DNA from: an uncultured Flavobacteriales bacterium
GTDB taxonomy: Bacteria > Bacteroidota > Bacteroidia > Flavobacteriales_F > PHOS-HE28
Assembly (NCBI GenBank): GCA_937872175.1
Contig: CALMPI010000039.1
Span: 1-62,068 of the forward strand
Length of the DNA stretch: 62,068 nt
Reading direction: 5' to 3'
Each line of letters opens with the position of its first letter. The stretch's first letter is position 1. The notes under the pieces are model-generated. The model did no database searches. It was not told the DNA's origin and saw nothing but the letters and a program-made list of their open reading frames with translations. Below are positions 32,894-41,328 of this stretch, one piece after another. The translations under genes and the position numbers were made by a program.

Positions 32894-33784
32894 ATGCGGC
32901 ATCCGGGCCTGCTCATGCTCCTCCTGGCCGCCTGCAGCAGCGGCCCGCCCGACCCGCGCCACGACGACAGCCCCACCTTCGGCCACGTGCTGGTGCTCGC
33001 CGACCAGGACCTGCGACCCGTGCTCGAGGACCAGCGCACCACCTTTGAAGCGCTGTACGAAAAGGCCCGGGTGGATGTGCGCTATCTCCCTGAGCGCCAG
33101 TTGGTGCAGGCCATGTTGAACGACAGCGTGCGCGCCGTGTTCGGCGCCTTCCTGCCCGGCGCCGACCAGCAGGCCTACTTCCGCACCCGGCAACTCACCC
33201 CCCACGTGGAGGCTGTGGCCGTGGAGGCCATCGCCGTGCTGGCCCATCCCGCCGGGCCCGACAGCCTGAGCCTCGACGAGATCCGCGGCATCCTGCGCGA
33301 CGGCCGCTTGGGCGGGAGGCCCTGTGCCGCCCTGCTCGACGATGCCGGCAGCGGGGTGGCCCGTTCGCTGGTGGACAGCCTGTGGAACGGCGCCGCCGAC
33401 CAGGCCCTGAAGGTGCAGGTGGCCCACGGGCCTCAGGACCTTGTGGAGCGTCTGCGCCGCGACAGCACGGCCATCGGGCTGCTGGCCTTCAGCCTGATCA
33501 GCGACCTGGACGACCCCGCCTGCCGGACGCTGCGCGACGACCTGCGCCTGGTGCCCGTCCACCGCGGCGATGGCCCGGCCCTGGCACCCACCCAAGGCAC
33601 CCTGAAGGACGGTCGCTACCCCTTGCGTCGGCCCCTGATGATGCTGGTGACCGAGGGCAAGAGCGGGCTTGGCACGGGGTTCGCTTCCTTTGTGGCCGGA
33701 CACAAGGGTCAACGCATCCTGCTCAAGAAAGGCCTCGCCCCCGCGCATGTGCCTGCACGCGACGTGATGATCGTGACCCCCTGA
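32894..33784 (+). CDS. PstS-like substrate-binding lipoprotein
   Basis: The 296-residue protein starts MRHPGLLMLLLAACSSGPPD, a lipoprotein signal with lipobox LAAC. The body follows the phosphate-binding PstS fold: FEALYEKARVDVRYLPERQLVQAML, then VEAIAVLAHPAGPDSLSLDEIRGIL, DDAGSGVARSLVD and GIGLLAFSLI-like residues. No pstCAB genes follow. In Bacteroidota a PstS-like protein is often located in the exb/ton operon, suggesting a role with TonB transport or envelope sensing rather than a classical ABC importer. Coupled closely to its neighbours (3 bp upstream, 6 bp downstream). Confidence 0.83.
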   Translation: MRHPGLLMLLLAACSSGPPDPRHDDSPTFGHVLVLADQDLRPVLEDQRTTFEALYEKARVDVRYLPERQLVQAMLNDSVRAVFGAFLPGADQQAYFRTRQLTPHVEAVAVEAIAVLAHPAGPDSLSLDEIRGILRDGRLGGRPCAALLDDAGSGVARSLVDSLWNGAADQALKVQVAHGPQDLVERLRRDSTAIGLLAFSLISDLDDPACRTLRDDLRLVPVHRGDGPALAPTQGTLKDGRYPLRRPLMMLVTEGKSGLGTGFASFVAGHKGQRILLKKGLAPAHVPARDVMIVTP

Positions 33785-33790
33785 ACAACG

Positions 33791-35632
33791 ATGGAACACC
33801 TGACGAACAAGAACCTGCTCCTCGGCTTCGTGGCCGGCCACCTGCTGGCCGCCCTTCCCCTCACCGCCGACGCACAGACCCTTCAGGACGCCCAGCGCCT
33901 CACCGACCGCGAACAGTTCGAGGCCGCCACCACGACCTTCCGCAAGCTGCTGGCCGCCACGCCCAACGACGGTGCCACTTGGTACTTTCTGGGCGAGAAC
34001 TACTGGGAGAACGAGCAGCCGGACAGCGCCCAGTTGTGCTACCGCCGCGGCGCGGAGCTGAACCCCCGTTACCCGCTGAACCACGCCGGGCTGGGCAAGG
34101 CGCTCTTCGCCCGTGGCATCCCCGATGACGCCAGTGGGGGCGCCCTTCAGGAGGCTCAGGCCCGCCGCGAGGAGGCCAAGGCCAAGCTGAACGAGGCCAT
34201 CGCCATGGCCGAGGACAAGGCGGCCAAGCACCCCAAGGAGCTCAAGGCCCTCACCTACCGCGAAGTGGCCGACGCCTACGGCGCCGGCCCCGATGCCGAC
34301 GTGCCCACGGCGCTCACCTACGTGGACAAGGCCATCGAGCTGAACCCCAACGATGCCGACGCCCAGGTGCTACGCGGCGACCTGCTGGTGGCCCGCGGCT
34401 CCTTCGACGCCAGCGAGGCCGTGGCCGCCTACAAGCGCGCTGCCGAACTGATGCCCAGCGCCGCCCGCCCGGTGGCCAAGAAGGCCCTGATGTACCACCG
34501 CGCCAAGAATTACGAGGCCGCCATCGCCGAGTACGACCGCGCCGTGGCCATCGACCCCTCCTTCGCCCCCGCCTACAGCGGCCGCGCCGAAGCCCTCTTC
34601 ATGACCAAGGCCTACGACAAGGCCACGGCCGACTACAACAAGTACCTCGAGCTGAACGCCGGCAACATCAGCGCCCGCGTGCGCTACGCCAAGTTCCTCT
34701 TCCTGGTGGGCAAGTACGCCGAGAGCATCGCCGAGATCGACGCGGTGCGTGGCACGGGTGTGAAGGACAACAACCTGCGCCGCATCGAGGGCTACGCCCG
34801 CTGCGAGGCCGGGGACTTCCAAGCGGCGCGTGCCGCCATGGAGGCCTACTTCGCCGAGCAGCCCGCCGACAAGGTGATCTCCACCGACCACGAGTACATG
34901 GGAAAGATCTACGCGGGCCTGGCCACCAAGGCCGTCACCACCGATGCCAACGGCACGGTCCAGATCGCCGACCCCGGCGCCGGAACCACCGTGGAGAACA
35001 AGCCGGATGGCACCTCGACGGTGACCGTCAGCCTCACCAACTACGACAGCCTCGCTGCGGAGAGCTACCTGAAGGCCGCGCGCATGGACCGCACCAAGGC
35101 CTACCTCTTCACAGAGGCGGGCAAGGCCTTCGGCAAGGCCAAGCGGTTCGACCTGGCCACCCGCGCCTTCCAGGAGAAGATCGCCAGCGGCAAGCCCGAG
35201 GTGAACGACTACTACTACCTGGGCAGCAACGCCTACAAGGCCAAGATGTACACCACGTCGGACAGTGCCTGGGCCGTATACACCGAGAAGCAGCCCGGCC
35301 TGCACCAAGGGTACCTGGGCCGCGCCCGCGCCAACGTGGGCCTCGACCCCGACAAGCAGACCTGGCAGGCCCGGCCCTTCTACGAAGAGGTGGTCCGCCA
35401 CATCAAACCGGAGGACCAGGCCAAGTACAAGGTGGACCTGGAGGAGGCGTACTTCTACCTCGGCTTCTACCACTTCAGCAAGGAGAAGGACCCGGGCATG
35501 GCCAAGTGCTGGTTCGAGCAACTGAAGGCCCTGAACGCCGGCACCAGCAACACCAAGCAGGGAACGGACATGTTGCTGACCAAGGAACTGCAGGACGTGA
35601 GCGCCAAGGACTGCACCCTGCCCGCGCAGTAA
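33791..35632 (+). CDS. TPR-repeat periplasmic or envelope protein
   Basis: The 613-residue protein has a signal-like N-terminus (LLLGFVAGHLLAALPLTADAQ) and multiple tetratricopeptide units, for example EQFEAATTTFRKLLAATPND, NYEAAIAEYDRAVAIDPSFA, AYDKATADYNKYLELNAGNI and GDFQAARAAMEAYFAEQPAD. TPR arrays are protein-binding scaffolds. It is the last gene of the exb/ton operon and ends 19 bp before a strong terminator hairpin. A segment near residues 390-420 (TTDANGTVQIADPGAGTTVE) interrupts the repeats. Its partner is unknown. Confidence 0.88.
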   Translation: MEHLTNKNLLLGFVAGHLLAALPLTADAQTLQDAQRLTDREQFEAATTTFRKLLAATPNDGATWYFLGENYWENEQPDSAQLCYRRGAELNPRYPLNHAGLGKALFARGIPDDASGGALQEAQARREEAKAKLNEAIAMAEDKAAKHPKELKALTYREVADAYGAGPDADVPTALTYVDKAIELNPNDADAQVLRGDLLVARGSFDASEAVAAYKRAAELMPSAARPVAKKALMYHRAKNYEAAIAEYDRAVAIDPSFAPAYSGRAEALFMTKAYDKATADYNKYLELNAGNISARVRYAKFLFLVGKYAESIAEIDAVRGTGVKDNNLRRIEGYARCEAGDFQAARAAMEAYFAEQPADKVISTDHEYMGKIYAGLATKAVTTDANGTVQIADPGAGTTVENKPDGTSTVTVSLTNYDSLAAESYLKAARMDRTKAYLFTEAGKAFGKAKRFDLATRAFQEKIASGKPEVNDYYYLGSNAYKAKMYTTSDSAWAVYTEKQPGLHQGYLGRARANVGLDPDKQTWQARPFYEEVVRHIKPEDQAKYKVDLEEAYFYLGFYHFSKEKDPGMAKCWFEQLKALNAGTSNTKQGTDMLLTKELQDVSAKDCTLPAQ

Positions 35633-35651
35633 GCGTCAGCCACGACATCGC

Positions 35652-35679
35652 AAAAGGGAGGCCGCGGCCTCCCTTTTTT
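35652..35679 (+). terminator. rho-independent terminator of the exb/ton operon
   Basis: AAAAGGGAGGC, then a 4-nt loop, GCCTCCCTTTTTT: a near-perfect GC-rich stem flanked by A and T tracts 20 bp after the TPR gene stop codon. Confidence 0.9.
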
Positions 35680-35712
35680 GCGGCCGGACCACGGCGCGTA
35701 CATTGCCCCGCA

Positions 35713-35790
35713 TGACCAGCAGCAACCGGCTCACCCTATGGATCTTCATCGCCATGGTGGTGGGGAGCGTCGCCGGGCGCGAACACCGCG
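35713..35790 (+). pseudogene. possible 5' fragment of a dicarboxylate/glutamate symporter gene
   Basis: The frame from ATG 35713 starts TSSNRLTLWIFIAMVVGSVA, which resembles the first TM helix of sodium/proton-dicarboxylate symporters (LTLWIFIAMxxGxxAG). Beyond about residue 25 there is no symporter sequence, and the frame (to 35975) becomes low-complexity. The element GTACATTGC just before the ATG looks like a -7 motif. I see nothing else supportable between 35680 and 36001. Confidence 0.35.
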
Positions 35791-36001
35791 CGACGATCAT
35801 GGAGGAACACCCGATCGCCGCCCTCGGACAGCGGGTCCGCTTCACCCCATGCACGCCTGCGCACCCTGGATCCGTTCATCGCCCCGCCCATGCCCGGCAC
35901 GTGGATGGTGGACTGCTCGGTGGCCTCCCGTTCGTGAGCACGTGCGAAGGGTTGAACGGGAACCGGCGAAGCTGAACCAGGAAGGCTGAACCCGATCCGG
36001 C

Positions 36002-37663
36002 ATGAACCAGCTCTTCCGTCGCAAGCCCGCCACCCACGATGCCGCCCCGGAGGGCGAGATCCATGGGGGCGCGGCGCTCGGCCGGCACCTCACCCTGCGC
36101 GACCTCACCTTCTTCGGCATCGCCGCCATCATCGGTGCGGGCAGCTTCAGCAGCATGGGCCAGGCCTGCGCCAGCGGCGGTCCGGGCGTGGTGCTGCTCT
36201 TCGTGCTGTGCGCCGTGGCCTGCGGCTTCACCGCCCTGTGCTACGCCGAGTTCGCCGCCCGCGTGCCCGCCAGCGGCAGCGCATACACCTACGCCTACGT
36301 GAGCTTCGGGGAGCTCTTCGCCTGGATCATCGGCTGGGCCCTGCTGATGGAGTACAGCATCGGCAACATCTACGTGGCCTTCAGCTGGAGCGGCTACTTC
36401 ACCAACCTGCTCGACGCCGCCGGCCTGCACCTGCCCGAGTGGCTCACCATCAACCACCGCAGCGCCGCCGAGGCGGCAGCACGGAACACACCCGGTGAAG
36501 GGCTCACCGCCTGGAACGCCGCACCCCTCATCGGCGGCTTGCGCATCATCCTCGATCTGCCCGCCTTCGCCATCAACGTGCTCATCACGGGCCTGTGCTA
36601 CGTGGGCGTGCGCGAAAGCCGCAACGCCAGCAACATCATGGTCATCGTCAAGCTGGTCATCATCGCCCTGGTGATCGGCGTGGGCATCGCGTATGTCGAC
36701 ATCGACCAGTGGACACCCTTCCTGCCCAACGGCTTCGGCGGTGTGATGGCCGGCGCCAGCGCCGTCTTCTTCGCCTACATCGGCTTCGACGCGGTGAGCA
36801 CCCTGGCCGAGGAAAGCCGCGACCCGCAACGCGACCTGCCCCGCGGCATGATCCTCAGCCTCGTGGTCTGCACGGTGGTCTACATCCTGCTGGCGCTCGT
36901 CCTCACCGGAATGGTGCCCTTCGCCCAGCTCGGCGTCAGCGACCCGCTGGCCGAGGTGTTCGCCCTCCGCAGCGTGAAGTGGATGCTCCTGCTGGTGAGC
37001 ATCGGCGCCGTGGTGGCCATGACCAGCGTGATGCTCGTCTTCCAGCTCGGCCAGCCCCGCATCTGGATGAGCATGAGCCGCGATGGCCTGCTGCCCAAGC
37101 CCTTCGCCCGCATCCATCCCCGCTACCGCACGCCCGGGTTCAGCACCCTCGTCACCGGCCTGGTGGTGGGCGTGCCCATCCTGTTCACCGATGAGGCCTT
37201 CATCCTGGACTTCACCAGCATCGGCACCCTATTCGCCTTCGTGCTGGTGTGCGGTGGTGTACTGCTCATGCCCCGCCGCGAACGCAGCCCCGGCGGCTTC
37301 CACCTTCCCTACATCGACGGCCGCTGGATCGTGCCCGCGCTCCTGCTGCTGGCCGTGGTGCTCGTCCGCGTGGGCCTCCCCGGCTACTTCAGCGACCTGC
37401 TCGACCCCACCGGGCAACATGGCGACCAGCGCATTCCCCTCCTGGTGTACTGGGGGGTCTGTGTCGGCCTCTCCGCCCTGAGCTTCGTGCACCGCTGGTC
37501 GCTCATCCCCGTGCTCGGCCTCGCCTCCTGCTGCTACCTGCTCACCGGCATGGCGGCCAGCAACTGGAAGTGGTTCGGCACCTGGCTGCTGATCGGCCTC
37601 GCCTGCTACTTCGCCTACGGCTACCGCCACAGCCGCCTGGCGCGCCTGCCTCGTGCCCTCTGA
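36002..37663 (+). CDS. APC-superfamily amino acid permease (cationic amino acid transporter-like)
   Basis: The 553-residue inner-membrane protein has about 13-14 hydrophobic segments. TM1 contains LRDLTFFGIAAIIGAGSFSS, the unwound GxG helix of APC transporters, followed by GPGVVLLFVLCAVACGFTAL and CYAEFAARVPASGSAYTYAY. The loop IGFDAVSTLAEESRDPQRDL is the CAT-type signature. Such transporters import amino acids, often cationic, by proton coupling. It has a 5' basic tail (NQLFRRKPATHD). It is 60 bp upstream of cysC on the same strand, but a promoter-like element before cysC suggests separate control. Confidence 0.92.
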   Translation: MNQLFRRKPATHDAAPEGEIHGGAALGRHLTLRDLTFFGIAAIIGAGSFSSMGQACASGGPGVVLLFVLCAVACGFTALCYAEFAARVPASGSAYTYAYVSFGELFAWIIGWALLMEYSIGNIYVAFSWSGYFTNLLDAAGLHLPEWLTINHRSAAEAAARNTPGEGLTAWNAAPLIGGLRIILDLPAFAINVLITGLCYVGVRESRNASNIMVIVKLVIIALVIGVGIAYVDIDQWTPFLPNGFGGVMAGASAVFFAYIGFDAVSTLAEESRDPQRDLPRGMILSLVVCTVVYILLALVLTGMVPFAQLGVSDPLAEVFALRSVKWMLLLVSIGAVVAMTSVMLVFQLGQPRIWMSMSRDGLLPKPFARIHPRYRTPGFSTLVTGLVVGVPILFTDEAFILDFTSIGTLFAFVLVCGGVLLMPRRERSPGGFHLPYIDGRWIVPALLLLAVVLVRVGLPGYFSDLLDPTGQHGDQRIPLLVYWGVCVGLSALSFVHRWSLIPVLGLASCCYLLTGMAASNWKWFGTWLLIGLACYFAYGYRHSRLARLPRAL

Positions 37664-37700
37664 CCCCGCGTCCGGCGCGGCTTTCCTGCGGGTGATCGCG

Positions 37701-37708
37701 TACCTTCG
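37701..37708 (+). promoter_or_regulatory. -7-like element (TACCTTCG) upstream of cysC
   Basis: It matches TAnnTTTG at 7 of 8 positions and lies 15 nt before the GTG start at 37724. The same octamer precedes ruvB and the full-length ALDH gene. Confidence 0.4.
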
Positions 37709-37723
37709 CGGCCGCTCCGAGCC

Positions 37724-38329
37724 GTGCCCATCGACCGCCACATCCATCCCGTGCAGGACCGCCTGCTGGGCCGTTCCGCAAAGGAGGCCTTGCTGGGTCA
37801 GCGGGGGCTCTGCGTGTGGATGACCGGCCTCAGTGGCTGCGGCAAGAGCACCATCGCGATCGGACTGGAGCGCGCGTTCCTCGACCAGGGGCGGTATGCC
37901 GTGGTGCTCGACGGCGACAACGTGCGCACCGGCATCAACAGCAACCTGGGCTTCAGCGATGCCGACCGCACGGAGAACATCCGGCGCATCGCCGAGGTGG
38001 CGAAGCTGTTCGTGCAGAACGGGGCCGTGGTGATCTGCTGCTTCGTCTCCCCCACCATCGCCATCCGCGAACAGGCGAAAGCCATCATCGGCACGCAGGA
38101 CTTCGTGGAGGTCTTCATCGACACCCCGCTGGAGGAATGCGAGCGCCGCGATGTAAAAGGGCTCTACGCAAAGGCGCGCGCCGGTGAGGTGAAGGACTTC
38201 ACGGGCATCAGCGCACCGTTCGAGGCGCCGCCCGCGCCCGCCATCCGCATCGCCACCCAGGGTCGCACCGAGAAGGCGAGCACCATGGAACTGTTGAACT
38301 TCATCCTGCCGCGGATCCAGCGCAATTGA
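37724..38329 (+). CDS. cysC: adenylylsulfate kinase
   Basis: The 201-residue enzyme phosphorylates APS to PAPS in sulfate activation. It starts at GTG 37724. The P-loop GLSGCGKST is at residues 35-43, followed by DGDNVRTGINSNLGFSDADR (the APS kinase signature) and FVSPTIAIREQAK. Full family length. It is followed 2 bp later by cysD, and cysN lies beyond, forming the sulfate assimilation operon. CysN here lacks a fused kinase domain, consistent with a separate CysC. Confidence 0.96.
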   Translation: MPIDRHIHPVQDRLLGRSAKEALLGQRGLCVWMTGLSGCGKSTIAIGLERAFLDQGRYAVVLDGDNVRTGINSNLGFSDADRTENIRRIAEVAKLFVQNGAVVICCFVSPTIAIREQAKAIIGTQDFVEVFIDTPLEECERRDVKGLYAKARAGEVKDFTGISAPFEAPPAPAIRIATQGRTEKASTMELLNFILPRIQRN

Positions 38330-38331
38330 GC

Positions 38332-39237
38332 ATGCACTCCTACCGCCTTACCCACCTCAAGGAACTCGAAAGCGAGAGCATGCACATCCTGCGCGAGGTG
38401 GCCGCGCAGTTCGAGAACCCCGCCCTGCTCTTCAGCGGCGGCAAGGACAGCATCGTGTGTTTCCACCTGGCCCGCAAGGCCTTCTACCCGGCCAGGGTGC
38501 CCTTCCCCCTCGTGCACGTGGACACCGGCCACAACTTCGAGGAGACCATGACCTTCCGAGACGACCTCGTGAAGGAGCACGGCGCGAAGCTGATCGTGGG
38601 CAGCGTACAGGAGAGCATCGACAGCGGTCGCGTGCAGGAGGAGACCGGCTACTACGCCAGCCGCAACAAGCTGCAGACCGTGACGCTGCTCGACACCATC
38701 GAGAAGCACCGCATCGATTGCGCGATCGGCGGCGGGCGGCGCGACGAGGAGAAGGCCCGCGCGAAGGAGCGTGTGTTCAGTCACCGCGACGAGTTCGGCC
38801 AGTGGGATCCGAAGAACCAGCGGCCCGAGCTGTGGAACCTGTACAACGGCAGGAAGCGCCCCGGCGAGCACTTCCGCGCGTTCCCCATCAGCAACTGGAC
38901 GGAGATGGACGTGTGGCAGTACATCCTGCTGGAGAACATCCCCATCCCCAGCATCTACTTCAGCCACGAGCGCGAGGTGTTCGACCGCGACGGCGTGATC
39001 TACGCGAACAGTTCCTTCATGCGCCTGAAGCCGGAGGAGAAGCCCTACATGAAGCGTGTGCGCTTCCGCACCATCGGCGACATGAGCTGCACGGGTGCGG
39101 TGGATTCACCGGCGAGCACCTTGGAGGAGATCATCGCGGAAGTGGCCAGCAGCCGGGTAACCGAGCGTGGAAGCCGCCAAGATGACAAGCGCAGCGAGGC
39201 GGCGATGGAGGACCGGAAGAAAGAGGGATACTTCTGA
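38332..39237 (+). CDS. cysD: sulfate adenylyltransferase subunit 2
   Basis: The 301-residue ATP pyrophosphatase-type subunit makes APS from ATP and sulfate with CysN. Start ATG 38332 (a TTG at 38326 is less likely). The PP-loop motif LLFSGGKDSIVC is near residue 35, followed by VHVDTGHNF, AIGGGRRDEEKARAKER and WDPKNQRPELWNLYN, all CysD hallmarks. The extreme C-terminus (MEDRKKEGYF) is typical, so the gene is complete despite the insertion that follows immediately: its stop codon TGA overlaps the first 7-bp repeat unit. Confidence 0.96.
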   Translation: MHSYRLTHLKELESESMHILREVAAQFENPALLFSGGKDSIVCFHLARKAFYPARVPFPLVHVDTGHNFEETMTFRDDLVKEHGAKLIVGSVQESIDSGRVQEETGYYASRNKLQTVTLLDTIEKHRIDCAIGGGRRDEEKARAKERVFSHRDEFGQWDPKNQRPELWNLYNGRKRPGEHFRAFPISNWTEMDVWQYILLENIPIPSIYFSHEREVFDRDGVIYANSSFMRLKPEEKPYMKRVRFRTIGDMSCTGAVDSPASTLEEIIAEVASSRVTERGSRQDDKRSEAAMEDRKKEGYF

Positions 39238-39277
39238 AAGCGGAAAGCGGAAAGCTGAAAGAGGAAAGAGGAAAGAG
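39236..39277 (+). repeat. 7-bp tandem repeat array (six GAAAGNN units), left flank of the four-helix-bundle gene
   Basis: Units: GAAAGCG x2, GAAAGCT, GAAAGAG x3, then GAAATG running into the start codon at 39281. It begins within the cysD stop codon. The array is purine-only except for the variable C/T and could serve as ribosome-binding region. Confidence 0.9.
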
Positions 39278-39280
39278 GAA

Positions 39281-39628
39281 ATGAATCCCGCACCGCACAA
39301 GGACCTGAAGCATCGGACCAAGCAATTCGCACTGGCGGTGGTGACCTTGTTCAAGCTCTTGCCGAAGACGACCGAAGCGCAAGTGATGGGCAGGCAACTT
39401 TTAAGGGCAGGCACCTCCGTGGGCGCGAATACGCGGGCTGCTTTCCGCGGCAGAAGCAAGCGTGAATACATCGCCAAGCTGGGGGTCGTGATCGAAGAAG
39501 CGGATGAATCGGGCTTCTGGCTTGAAATGCTCACCGAGTCCGGTACCATGCCGCTCTCCTCCACCGAGGCGCTCCTGAAGGAGTCGAACGAGCTGGTCTC
39601 CATCTTCACCTCACTGGTCACGCGATGA
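39281..39628 (+). CDS. four-helix-bundle protein (23S rRNA intervening-sequence protein family) inserted in cysDN
   Basis: The 115-residue protein starts MNPAPHKDLKHRTKQFALAV. The family pattern is clear: LFKLLPKTTEAQVMGRQLLRAGTSVGANTRAAFRGRSKREYIAKLGVVIEEADESGFWLEML, with the R-A-x-x-S-x-x-A-N core. These proteins are encoded in rRNA intervening sequences and, in Bacteroidota, as scattered single genes; they resemble the Avd accessory protein of diversity-generating retroelements. Biochemical function is unknown. It interrupts the cysD-cysN pair and is bracketed by inverted 7-bp tandem repeats, indicating a mobile or recently inserted cassette. Confidence 0.92.
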   Translation: MNPAPHKDLKHRTKQFALAVVTLFKLLPKTTEAQVMGRQLLRAGTSVGANTRAAFRGRSKREYIAKLGVVIEEADESGFWLEMLTESGTMPLSSTEALLKESNELVSIFTSLVTR

Positions 39629-39640
39629 ACGCTTTGTCGG

Positions 39641-39675
39641 TTTCAGCTTTCAGCTTTCAACTTTCATCTTTCCTG
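39641..39675 (+). repeat. 7-bp tandem repeat array (five TTTCNNN units), right flank of the four-helix-bundle gene
   Basis: Units: TTTCAGC x2, TTTCAAC, TTTCATC, TTTCCTG, ending 2 bp before the cysN ATG. Read on the minus strand they are GCTGAAA-type units, so the left and right arrays are inverted relative to each other. Confidence 0.88.
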
Positions 39676-39677
39676 CC

Positions 39678-40934
39678 ATGAGCGGTTACCTGGACATGGA
39701 CCTGCTCCGCTTCACCACGGCGGGCAGCGTGGACGACGGCAAGAGCACCTTGATCGGCCGGTTGCTGTATGACACCAAGCAGATCTTCGAGGACCAGCTG
39801 GAGGCGGTGGAGCGCGCGAGCGCCAAGCGTGGTTCCGGCGAAGTGGACCTGTCGCTATTGACCGACGGCCTGCGCGCCGAACGCGAGCAGGGCATCACCA
39901 TCGATGTGGCCTACCGCTACTTCGCGACGCCCAAGCGCAAGTTCATCATCGCCGATACGCCGGGGCACATCCAGTACACGCGCAACATGGTCACGGGTGC
40001 CAGCACGGCCAACCTGGCGATCATCCTGGTGGACGCGCGGAAGGGCATCCTGGAGCAGACCTGCCGGCACAGCTTCATCGCTTCGCTGCTCGGCATCCCG
40101 CACGTGGTGTTCTGCATCAACAAGATGGACCTGGTGGACTACGACGAGGCCACCTTCACCCGCATCCAGAAGGAGCTGGAGGACTTCAGCAGCAAGCTGG
40201 AGGTGCGCGACATCCGCTACATCCCCATCAGCGCGCTGAAGGGCGACAACGTGGTGGAGCGCAGCGCCAACATGCCTTGGTACCAGGGCCCCACGCTCAT
40301 GTACCTGCTGGAGAACATCCACATCGCCGGCGACCTCAACCACATCGACCGCCGCTTCCCGGTGCAGTATGTGGTGCGCCCCATGACCGACGAATGGCAC
40401 GACTTCCGGGGCTTCGCCGGGCGCGTGGCCGGTGGCGTGTTCCGCAAGGGCGACCCCATCCAGGTGCTGCCCAGCGGCTTCCAGAGCGCGATCAAGAGCA
40501 TCCACATCGGCGAGCGCGAGGTGGAGGAGTGCTTCGCCCCGCAGAGCGCGGTGATCACGCTGAACGACGAGATCGACATCAGCCGCGGCGACATGCTGGT
40601 GAGCCCGAACAACGTGCCTGAGACCAGCCAGGACGTGGACGTGATGCTCTGCTGGTTCAACGAGCGCCCGCTCCAGCCCGGCGGCAAATACGCCCTGAAA
40701 CACACCGGCCGCGACGCGCGGTGCATGGTGAAGGAGGTGAAGTACAAGATGGACATCAGCACGCTGCACAAGGCGGAGGACCCCACCATCCGCATGAACG
40801 ACATCGGGCGCGTGCAACTGCGCACCACCGTGCCGCTCCACTTCGACACCTATAGCCGCAACCGCTACACCGGCAGCATCATCCTCATCGACGAGGGCAC
40901 GAACGAGACGGTGGCGGCGGGGATGATCGTGTGA
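39678..40934 (+). CDS. cysN: sulfate adenylyltransferase subunit 1 (GTPase)
   Basis: The 418-residue EF-Tu-like GTPase drives APS synthesis with CysD. G1 motif AGSVDDGKST at residues 14-23, G2 and effector region EREQGITIDVAYRYF, G3 DTPGHIQY, G4 NKMDLVDY, then two beta-barrel domains. Length equals stand-alone CysN without an APS kinase fusion. Its normal upstream region has been replaced by the pyrimidine-rich right repeat array, so no Shine-Dalgarno sequence exists, and translation may rely on leader-independent initiation. Its stop abuts the converging vanZ-like gene directly. Confidence 0.96.
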   Translation: MSGYLDMDLLRFTTAGSVDDGKSTLIGRLLYDTKQIFEDQLEAVERASAKRGSGEVDLSLLTDGLRAEREQGITIDVAYRYFATPKRKFIIADTPGHIQYTRNMVTGASTANLAIILVDARKGILEQTCRHSFIASLLGIPHVVFCINKMDLVDYDEATFTRIQKELEDFSSKLEVRDIRYIPISALKGDNVVERSANMPWYQGPTLMYLLENIHIAGDLNHIDRRFPVQYVVRPMTDEWHDFRGFAGRVAGGVFRKGDPIQVLPSGFQSAIKSIHIGEREVEECFAPQSAVITLNDEIDISRGDMLVSPNNVPETSQDVDVMLCWFNERPLQPGGKYALKHTGRDARCMVKEVKYKMDISTLHKAEDPTIRMNDIGRVQLRTTVPLHFDTYSRNRYTGSIILIDEGTNETVAAGMIV

Positions 40935-41324
40935 TCAGCGCAGGAAGGCCGGGACGATCGGCCGCCCCTTGCGCCGGCGCAGGGCCACGAACCAGGCCCC
41001 ACCGAGCGCGCCGATGGTGTTGGCCAGCATGTCCATGGGGTCGGTGCGACGGCCCAGGGCTTCCAGCCCCTGCAGCACTTCCGTGCCCAGCCCATAGGTC
41101 ACGCTGAGCCCCACCGCCCACATCAGGTAGGCCGCCGGGCGCCCATGGCCCAGGAAGGCCGCAGCCAGCAGCACGGTCTGTCCGAGGAAGAGCAGGGCGT
41201 GCACCAGCTTGTCCAGGTCCAGCAGGTCGAACCAGCCCCATTGGGGCAGGCTGCGGCCGGGGATCAGGCAGAGCACCAGGATGGCCAGGGCCCAGAGCAG
41301 GGCCCAGCGCAGGTGGCGGAGCAT
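40935..41324 (-). CDS. VanZ-family membrane protein
   Basis: The 129-residue protein has about four hydrophobic segments (LLWALAILVLCLIPG, VHALLFLGQTVLLAAAFLG, AYLMWAVGLSVTYGLGTEVLQ, and ANTIGALGGAWFVAL). The VanZ pattern DKLVHALLF and EVLQGLEALGRRTDPMDMLANTIGALGG is clear. VanZ-like proteins have unknown function outside glycopeptide resistance. It starts 4 bp after gcvH, in the conserved order sprA-gcvH-vanZ of Bacteroidota. Confidence 0.9.
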   Translation of the reverse strand: MLRHLRWALLWALAILVLCLIPGRSLPQWGWFDLLDLDKLVHALLFLGQTVLLAAAFLGHGRPAAYLMWAVGLSVTYGLGTEVLQGLEALGRRTDPMDMLANTIGALGGAWFVALRRRKGRPIVPAFLR

Positions 41325-41328
41325 GGGC

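Noticed and set aside
32657..34231. Long minus-strand frame opposite the PstS-like and TPR genes
   Set aside because: Low-complexity composition without domains; both plus-strand genes have clear signal peptides and family patterns.
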